Source of the DNA: a virus
Strand: one strand, 5' to 3'
Length of the DNA: 23,164 nucleotides
IMG/VR virus record: IMGVR_UViG_3300047378_001069
Coordinates: 1 to 23,164 of that record
In this document: piece by piece, positions 14,023-21,600 of the stretch
Numbering within the stretch: the first letter of the stretch is position 1
Layout: each line of letters opens with the position of its first letter
Notes under the pieces: model-generated
Database searches by the model: none
Told to the model about the DNA's origin: nothing
What the model saw: only the letters and a program-made list of their open reading frames with translations
Position numbers and translations under genes: made by a program

Positions 14023-15089
14023 TGTATCATTTCGTAACATCATCCAAAGATTCAACAATTTATTTACAACAACCAAGTCAAAACACTGGATTGGATGAGA
14101 TAATTGAGGTATCTAAAACTTTCTATGGTAATCTTAAAGATAATGCAAGAGCATTAATAAAATTTGATACTACTCCATTATCACAATCAATTGCTAGTGG
14201 AGATATCACAATGAGTTCTGCTCATTTATTATTAAAAGAATCTGATGCAAATGAGATTCCTATGGATTACACAATTTATGCATATCCTATATCACAATCA
14301 TGGGATATGGGTATTGGAACACGATTTGATGATATATCAACCGATGGTGTAAGTTGGGAAAACAGAGGAACATCCACAGAAAGTTGGTTAGGAGATGGTG
14401 GATATGCGAGTGGTACGAGTGGTTCTTTTAACGGAAAGGGTGGTACATGGTACACTGGTTCGGTTGGTTCACAAGATTTTTCATATCAATCGAGTGATAT
14501 AGAAATGAATGTACTCAGTTCAATGAATAGTTGGATTGGTGGTACACTACCAAATGAAGGATTTATAGTAAAACATTCAGATGCAAAAGAAGCAGATACA
14601 GTTGATTATGGAGAATTAAAATTCTTCGGTAAAGAAACTGCAACAATATACCAACCTAAAATTAGAATTGGTTGGGATGATTCGGTATTTACAACAGGTT
14701 CATTAACAGAATTAACTTCTGAAGAAATTAATGTAACGTTCAAAAGATTAAAAGTAAGATATAAGGTAGGGAGTACACCAATGATTAGAGTTTTTGGTAG
14801 AGAAAAGTATCCTCTTAAAACCTATACAAATACATACGCTTATAATGATTTATATTATTTACCATCTACAACATATTATCAAATAAAAGATATCGTAACA
14901 GGTGATGTAATAATACCATTCAATGATAACTATACAAAAGTTAGTTGTGATGCCAATGGTAATTATTTTAAATTAGATTTATCTAACTTTGAATATAATA
15001 GAGATTACTATATTGAAATAAAAACAATAAGAAGTGGTGTAGTAGAATATTTTAGTGATAAAGATTTAACATTTACCGTAGAGAAATAA
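14022..15089 (+). CDS. Beta-rich tail/baseplate protein with DNRLRE-like domain
   Basis: 355 residues. The N-terminal half resembles the DNRLRE type of beta-sandwich: DSTIYLQQPSQNTGLDEIIE (about 10-29) followed by ARALIKFDTTPL and later paired strands (SSAHLLLKES, TIYAYPISQSWDMG). The segment rich in Trp, Gly and Ser (about 105-155) fits carbohydrate or surface contact loops. The C-terminal 100 residues (KRLKVRYKVGSTPMIRVFGR to the end) look like an Ig/FN3-type beta domain. No signal peptide is present, so it is a virion protein rather than secreted. Position after gp6 suggests a wedge-attached or host-contacting protein. The start overlaps the gp6 stop by one base. Confidence 0.75.
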   Translation: MYHFVTSSKDSTIYLQQPSQNTGLDEIIEVSKTFYGNLKDNARALIKFDTTPLSQSIASGDITMSSAHLLLKESDANEIPMDYTIYAYPISQSWDMGIGTRFDDISTDGVSWENRGTSTESWLGDGGYASGTSGSFNGKGGTWYTGSVGSQDFSYQSSDIEMNVLSSMNSWIGGTLPNEGFIVKHSDAKEADTVDYGELKFFGKETATIYQPKIRIGWDDSVFTTGSLTELTSEEINVTFKRLKVRYKVGSTPMIRVFGREKYPLKTYTNTYAYNDLYYLPSTTYYQIKDIVTGDVIIPFNDNYTKVSCDANGNYFKLDLSNFEYNRDYYIEIKTIRSGVVEYFSDKDLTFTVEK

Positions 15090-15090
15090 C

Positions 15091-16386
15091 ATGGGGTTAA
15101 AAGATAGATTTCGAATTGATGAACTTGTTAAAAAAGGTTCTAAAGCAATTCCTCGTGATGAACGAGGTGGAATCCGAGTGCGCAAAAGAGATGGTAAAGC
15201 TTTACCACCGGGATACTATTTCAAAGAGGGTTCTAAATATCCAGTAAAATTACCAGAGAAATTTATACCATATGGTAAAAAGCCAATCAAATCTCCAAAC
15301 GATACAAAAAAATTCAAAGCTGATTTTGTAGATACATTGCCTCCACTAAAGAGTCTTGCGGATTTAGAAGCTCAAAAATCATTTGGGGGAGAAACATCTG
15401 GTTTCATTGAAAAACCTAATTATGATGAAAGTGAACTTAAAAAGGCAATTGATGTAAAAGTTGATGAGTTAATAAAACCCAAAAAAGTTCAAAGAGGTGA
15501 TTTTATTCCTAAACCAAGATATACTAGTTTAGAAAAAAAGTATGAAGAGGCACAAAAACAAATAAAGACAATAACCTCACAACGAGATAATGCGTTATCT
15601 AGTATTGCTTCACTTGAGGGGGAGATATCATCTTTACAATCACAACTTGATTCATGCCAAGCTCAACTTGATGCACAGATTATAGAAACCGAAAAAGCAA
15701 CCGATAGATATAGTGATTTACTAAAAGATTTTCAGACTTCTTTAATAAAGGGTACAAAGGAAGGTATTGAACGAGCATCTTTATCTGCACAAGCTCAAGG
15801 GTTACAAGCACAAAAAGAAACCTTACAAGCACAATTAGCATCACAACAAGATATTGTAAAATCGTTACAAAATCAACAAGAGATACAACAACAAGTTGCC
15901 GAACAACAACAAGAAGCAGCGGAACAACAAGTTGAGGCAGCTAAACAAACAAGTTTATTGGGGTTAGTTGAGGATAAAGGACAATACCAAGTTAAGGGTA
16001 CAGTTGGTTGGGCACTTCATCCATCAAGTAAAAATAGAAAACCAGAACAAGCTGCTAGATGGGATGATAGAAAGAAAGGTGATAGGGGAAGATTAACTGG
16101 TCTTAAATATGATTGGTATAACTTAGGTGAAGAAGCAGTCACACTTAGCGTAACGGAAACTGTAATTAAAAACAAAAAATGGTTAACAGGTGTTCCTAGT
16201 TCACTTACTATTCCTGCAAGTCCTGATGGTGGTTCAACACCTGGTAAGAAAACAGTTACTTTTGCTAGGGGAAGTATTGGTAAGGGAACTTATGAAACAG
16301 AAATAGAATGGACAAACACAACCACTAATGAGAAATTTAAAATGAAAACTCGTTATTGGCAAGCAAGAAGTAGGAGAAGAACCTAA
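15091..16386 (+). CDS. Coiled-coil late protein with C-terminal beta domain
   Basis: 431 residues in three parts. The basic, proline-containing N-terminus (1-140) begins MGLKDRFRIDELVKKGSKAI. A long heptad-like coiled coil runs from about residue 143 to 285, with Gln-rich repeats (LQAQKETLQAQLASQQDIV; QQQEAAEQQVEAAKQ). The C-terminal domain of about 140 residues is beta-rich with Thr/Ser/Gly (VTLSVTETVIKNKKWLTGVPSS) and looks Ig-like. This layout fits a fibre or a rod-like baseplate component, possibly trimeric. No enzymatic motif is visible. It abuts the previous gene by one base and precedes the Cys-repeat protein by 6. Confidence 0.75.
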   Translation: MGLKDRFRIDELVKKGSKAIPRDERGGIRVRKRDGKALPPGYYFKEGSKYPVKLPEKFIPYGKKPIKSPNDTKKFKADFVDTLPPLKSLADLEAQKSFGGETSGFIEKPNYDESELKKAIDVKVDELIKPKKVQRGDFIPKPRYTSLEKKYEEAQKQIKTITSQRDNALSSIASLEGEISSLQSQLDSCQAQLDAQIIETEKATDRYSDLLKDFQTSLIKGTKEGIERASLSAQAQGLQAQKETLQAQLASQQDIVKSLQNQQEIQQQVAEQQQEAAEQQVEAAKQTSLLGLVEDKGQYQVKGTVGWALHPSSKNRKPEQAARWDDRKKGDRGRLTGLKYDWYNLGEEAVTLSVTETVIKNKKWLTGVPSSLTIPASPDGGSTPGKKTVTFARGSIGKGTYETEIEWTNTTTNEKFKMKTRYWQARSRRRT

Positions 16387-16392
16387 TAGATT

Positions 16393-18630
16393 ATGGCTTT
16401 AGAAACATTTAAAGAAATAGTAGAGAGAAAAGGATATCTCGTAGAAAATGAAGATAGAAAAATTTTCGAAAAGGAAATTAAGAAATCTAACTTCGGACTT
16501 GGTGTGTCTGATATGATTGAATTCATTTTATATGATTCAAATGATAATCAACTACCACAAGGAGAGGATGCAAAACTTGTTAGATATATTCATATAGATG
16601 ATAAAAACATTAATGATTATTTTTTAATAACAAGAAATGAAGAAACTAAAAAGACAAATGATGCATCTGAGTTTATAATTGATTTAGAAAGATTAATTAG
16701 AGAAGCTGGATATTCTAATGGTATATTCAAGACTCAAATAACATTACTAAACAGAAGAATCGGTTCAGAAGAAGGAGAAACTGATAAATTATGGATACAT
16801 GAAATATCACCAACACGAACCGAAATAAGAGTTGTTCCTTTAAAAAATACAAATAAACCTAATGAAGATTTACTAAGAAGGTATGGGTTATTCACCGATG
16901 AAGGAAACTTTAGAGATGATACCATTTATTATGTTAGAAACTTTATTGATAGTATTGATATCTTTAAGGTTGTTGATAGCTTTATAAGAAGTAAGGGTAG
17001 AATTCGTGATGGAAGACGATATCAAAAATTAGTTCAACAAGAATTTAAAGTAGGTTCATTTGATAATTTGTTAAATGATATAAAAGCTAGATATCTTGAG
17101 TCTATGGATTATTTCATAGTTGGAAAAGATTGGGATATAACATCAAACACTTATGGTAAATCAATTAATAATCCTGATTTATTAGAATTAACAATTTCAA
17201 AAATAAAAAGAGTAGCAGAAACTGCTATACGAAATTCTGTTGAGTATTATTTACCAAAACGTAAAATACAAAATAGTATTGAATTAACCGCAGATGAACA
17301 AATTACGTTTGATAAGGTTAAGAAAATATTAAAAACTATTAAAGCAAATCAAAAATTTCCAAGTACCATACCATCTGAAGTAGGAGGTATAGTTAGAGGT
17401 TGTACAGATAAAGAAGCACTTAACTATAATCCACGAGCAAAAGAAAACGATGGTAGTTGTAGATATAAAGAAACAGAAGTAGCAGCTGCTGTTGTAGAGG
17501 GTTGTACTGATAAGAGTGCAGTAAACTATAATCAGTATGCAAATAAAGATGATGGTAGTTGTAAATATCAAGAAGTGGTTGAAGATTTTGCTGATTTAGG
17601 AGGAGGACTTGATACCGATACAGAGGTTGTAGTTGACCCTCCACCACCTCCACCACCAAAACCAGTGTACAAATATACAACAAAAATATACTATGTTTGG
17701 TCAGAAACTGGTTCAATAAATTATACCGATAGAACTGGAGGAAAGGTTGTATCATCTGGTATTGAATACGATGCTCTAAAAATAACTTTTAGAGATGATG
17801 GACCTCCGAAGTTTGTTAATGATGTAAGAGAAATACCAAAAATAAAAATTACACCACCACTTGTTGTTGAATATAGAGTTCAGAACCAAAGTAGGGTAAC
17901 AAGACAAAGACCAGAATTCTTAGAAAGAAAGAGATTTAATGATATTCACCCATTTGGTGATAGAGAAGGATATAACAGACGTAACAACCGTTTACAAAAG
18001 TATCCAAATGTAATTGAAGAGTTTGAAGAAATATTTGTGGGTTCTTCTTTATCTTTTTCTTATAAGAATAAGTTAAATCAACAAAAAACAAGTTCTACAA
18101 TAGAACCGAATGATTCGTTAATAATATGTGCAGTTGAAAATTCAATATCAAGTGTACCTGGTCTTAAAGTAACACGAGTAGGAACCTGTGGAGGAACATA
18201 TCCACAAGTAATTACCGTACCTAAACCAAAATATAAATGTAATAATTCACGAGCGATAAACTTTGGTGAAGTTGGTGTGTGTAAATATGCACCAAAACCA
18301 GCTGACCCAGTAATACCATTTGTTCCACCAACTCCACCACCACGAAAAAGGTGTCTTGACCCAAATGCAGATAATTATCAGCAATATGGGACTTGTACTT
18401 ATCCAATTTTTGTTGATGTTGTGGATAAACCAATTCAAATAGTTCAAAATACACCACCTAGAATCACTGGTGGAAATTCTGGCGGTTTTGGTGGTTCAAG
18501 AGAAGTTGAGGAGATATTAGATGCAATGGGAGGAAATTTTGATGGAGCAATTGAATTTAATAACGGAAGAAATAACAGAAGTAATAATTCAACGTTGAGA
18601 ATGGGTGGGTATAATGCCAACTTTTTCTAA
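16393..18630 (+). CDS. Large late protein with Cys-rich GCTD/DGSC repeats
   Basis: 745 residues. The first 320 form a globular baseplate-like part, including IEFILYDSNDNQLPQG, an EFIIDLERLIREAGYSNGIF segment and LWIHEISPTRTEIRVVP, blocks I associate with wedge-region proteins of T4-like phages. Then come two repeats of the form GC-D--A-NYN--A--DGSC-Y (residues 336-358 and 370-392), a polyproline linker (PPPPPPPKP, about 417-425), a beta-rich region, and two degenerate repeats near the end (616-632 and 654-670). The tail is Gly/Asn-rich. Similar Cys repeats are frequent in secreted Bacteroidetes proteins, probably as small disulfide or metal-stabilised loops. The likely role is a tail/baseplate surface protein. 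The function is not established. Confidence 0.75.
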   Translation: MALETFKEIVERKGYLVENEDRKIFEKEIKKSNFGLGVSDMIEFILYDSNDNQLPQGEDAKLVRYIHIDDKNINDYFLITRNEETKKTNDASEFIIDLERLIREAGYSNGIFKTQITLLNRRIGSEEGETDKLWIHEISPTRTEIRVVPLKNTNKPNEDLLRRYGLFTDEGNFRDDTIYYVRNFIDSIDIFKVVDSFIRSKGRIRDGRRYQKLVQQEFKVGSFDNLLNDIKARYLESMDYFIVGKDWDITSNTYGKSINNPDLLELTISKIKRVAETAIRNSVEYYLPKRKIQNSIELTADEQITFDKVKKILKTIKANQKFPSTIPSEVGGIVRGCTDKEALNYNPRAKENDGSCRYKETEVAAAVVEGCTDKSAVNYNQYANKDDGSCKYQEVVEDFADLGGGLDTDTEVVVDPPPPPPPKPVYKYTTKIYYVWSETGSINYTDRTGGKVVSSGIEYDALKITFRDDGPPKFVNDVREIPKIKITPPLVVEYRVQNQSRVTRQRPEFLERKRFNDIHPFGDREGYNRRNNRLQKYPNVIEEFEEIFVGSSLSFSYKNKLNQQKTSSTIEPNDSLIICAVENSISSVPGLKVTRVGTCGGTYPQVITVPKPKYKCNNSRAINFGEVGVCKYAPKPADPVIPFVPPTPPPRKRCLDPNADNYQQYGTCTYPIFVDVVDKPIQIVQNTPPRITGGNSGGFGGSREVEEILDAMGGNFDGAIEFNNGRNNRSNNSTLRMGGYNANFF
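17398..17568 (+). repeat. Two Cys-rich GCTD...DGSC peptide repeats
   Basis: Two in-frame copies of a 23-residue unit at 17398-17466 and 17500-17568. Both read GCTDK-A-NYN--A---DGSC-Y with two cysteines 19 residues apart. They are separated by an Ala/Val/Glu-rich linker of 11 residues. Confidence 0.85.
18238..18402 (+). repeat. Two degenerate copies of the Cys repeat
   Basis: Shortened units at 18238-18288 (CNNSRAINFGEVGVCKY) and 18352-18402 (CLDPNADNYQQYGTCTY) keep the two Cys, the A-N[YF] core and the final C-Y. They lack the leading Gly and the DDG segment. A proline-rich linker lies between them. Confidence 0.7.
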
Positions 18631-18651
18631 AAGATACAAAAGAAGATAATA

Positions 18652-18672
18652 ACTATATATTTATAGTAGAAA
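18652..18672 (+). promoter_or_regulatory. Candidate late promoter 3 (TATTTATA box)
   Basis: TATTTATA at 18658-18665 within AACTATATATTTATAGTAG, 23 bases before the ATG at 18689. CTATA/TATAG arms flank the centre. The 58-base gap (18631-18688) otherwise holds only the leader. The element matches those at 8681 and 10944. Confidence 0.6.
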
Positions 18673-18688
18673 TATTGTTGGGATATAA

Positions 18689-21600
18689 ATGAGAAACAGA
18701 AGAGAATTTAATTACGATGATTTCAGAGGTTATGAGGATAACTTTGGAAGAACTAATGGGGAAAATCCTTTCGGATATGAACCAGAGGTACTTCGTCCTA
18801 TTGGTAACGGTGGAGGCGGAGGTGGAGGTAGAGTATCAAGACCTACTCCACCTATAATTGTACCGAAACGTCCTGTGCCAGAAATAAGTAAACCTCGTTT
18901 CGTAAAACCGATACTTCCACCACCACCACCAATAAAACCTGATTTGCCACCAAATCCAATTATCCCAATAAAAATACCACCTCGTGTTTTTGTAAAAGGT
19001 GGGTGTATGGATTCGAAGGCAACTAACTTTGATAGAAGAGCAACTTACGATAATGGTAAATGTAGATATCCAAAACCAGAGATTAAACCTGTGGTAAAGG
19101 ATAAAAATGCACCAGTTACTGTGACCATAGCGAGTGATAGAGGACCAGCTGAAGTTAAAGTAAATGGTAAATCTGTGGGTACAACAAATGGTTCAGGTGA
19201 TTTTCATTCCAAAGTTTTAAATTTTACAGAAAAAGAATTACTTAGTAGAAAGACAATAACAGTAGAAAAAGCAGGATTTACATCAAGAGATGAGTGGAGA
19301 ATATCTTCTAAACAAAAAACTTTATATAAAGATGTAAAACCAGTTATTGATATTGTACAACCTGATTTACCACCACCAATTCGTACTAACCCACAACCAA
19401 CTAGAGGTAATGTAAGAAATAACACTCCTACAATCACTGCAACTACTGATGGTAGTGGTCAGTTTAGAGATTACATGGATGTGGACTTCCTTGACCCAAT
19501 AACTGAACAATTTGGTAGAAAAGGAGAAAATATCAACTTCGGAGGAAACAATCCCTTTGAACGTAATTTTAGGGGAGGAATTAATCCCAATTTTAATAGG
19601 CTATTAAAAAGAAGAGCTCCTAAACCATCATCTCCAAAAATTAATTTTAACAATCGTCTTGGTATTGAGCCACTATTTTCGAGACCTGTTAAGGGAAAGT
19701 CTTTACCAAAACCAGCACCACCAAAACTATCATTAGGTACAGTTGGATTTAATTATTTCGAAATTGTATTAGAGAGAAAAATAAATGGTAAATGGGTACA
19801 ACAACCGAATTCAAATGCTAAAATTGCAGATGTATCTATAAGACCTAAATCACACGCACTACGATGTGGATTTAGTTTAAGAAAATCATCTGTTGAAATT
19901 ATAGAACCACCTATCATTGAAGAAAGCTATTCAGTTAGCATAATTGGTGATGTACCAACGGATGATACCATTCTTTGGAAAACTAATTATGGACAAGTTG
20001 GGGGTGTATTAGATGATGATGATATTGTAACATTTAAAATTGAAAGACAAGAAGGAGACCCTATACCAAGTATTTCATTTTATGCAAATGGTATAACTGA
20101 TTTTACACATAGAGGAGAATTTCAATATTCATCTAATGGTAAAAAGGTTACTTCAAGAAAGGGATTGGAAACAACAATTCAACTTGTAGGTGGTCAAACA
20201 GATATACAAGTTCAAGTATTTAAAAATCCTATTGCAAGTGTACCTACACAACCAGCAGTTAAATTAAATAGAAGTAGTGTTAAGTTAAATCTAGCGGATA
20301 GAAACTCTGTTAAGATATCATACGAGTCAATTGATGCAGATAGTTTATTATATATCCTTGGTAAGAACAAAAAAACAATACCATTACGAGGTACTATTAC
20401 ATTATCACCAAGTGATTTTCCCAATGGTGCAGGAAATTATACATTATATGTTCAGCCTGTTTCAAAACGAGGAGGAAGTGGTGAAACTCAAAAGGTAGTA
20501 ATTGCAGTAGAAAGTAAAGCATATTTACCTGGTCCAGATATTACTCATATAAACTATCCACAATTAATTAAAGGAGCGGATTTTAAAGGATATGATGCAG
20601 ATTTTAATATATCTTGGCAATCTATTAATACGAACTATGTTGAAATATATCTTGATACTCCAAGAAGAGAATCTTTCTTAGGTAAATTCGAACCACAAGG
20701 AGTTTCTCAACTTAATATACAAGATATTATTAGAAAAGGTAGAAGATTTCAAACTTTAAGAAATAATAGAGATTTATTACAATTTAAAATATTACTAATT
20801 CCTTATAATACAGAAGGTGATTCTAAAACAAAAGGTAAAGTTGAATCAATAAATATTACTTTTGATAAGGGAGATTTAACACTTCGTAGAGGAAGAGTTG
20901 TTGGTGATATAAGAAATGCATTTGTTAGTGAATTTGAAGATAAAGGACTTGATGAACATACATCTCCATTTTTAACACACTATTTGCACCTAGGTGATGG
21001 TGATAATAGGTTAATTGGTACATGGGGAATCGATGAAACAACATTTTCAGATTTTAGAATTAATCCAGCAACTAACAAAAAGGAATTATATGGTGAGGTA
21101 CAGAAATCATTAGTTTTAAAACTATATGACCCATTACCACGAAATATAAATCCTAATGATAAAATTTGGATATCCAAAATACAATCAATTCCATTAATTG
21201 ATAGAATAACAATTACAGATGATATAGTTAACAACTGTACTCCATTAACTCCTAACTTTGAATTAGATGTTACTGATACAATTGGATATCAAATAATGGA
21301 TGATTTAATAACAAGTGGTTCTACCTCATCTACCGATGTTGTAAATCAATTTGTATCATCTAGTAATTTTTCATTAGATAATTTAAATATAGAATTTGTA
21401 AGTCAATCTTCAATAATAAATGAAGTTGGTACTGGACTAATATTAGAACAAACTGGTGATGAAGATTATAATTGGAAAGAGTTTATTAAATATTCATCTG
21501 CAGATGAGAGAGTTCAAAATTTTTACTATAAAGTAAAATTATTAGAATCATATCAATCTAAATATGATATTGTAAATTCACTAACTTCATCAATTGCAAC

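Noticed and set aside
17329-17755. Overlapping reverse-strand ORFs of 80 and 111 residues
   Set aside because: Low-complexity antisense of the Cys-repeat and polyproline coding region, without domain features.
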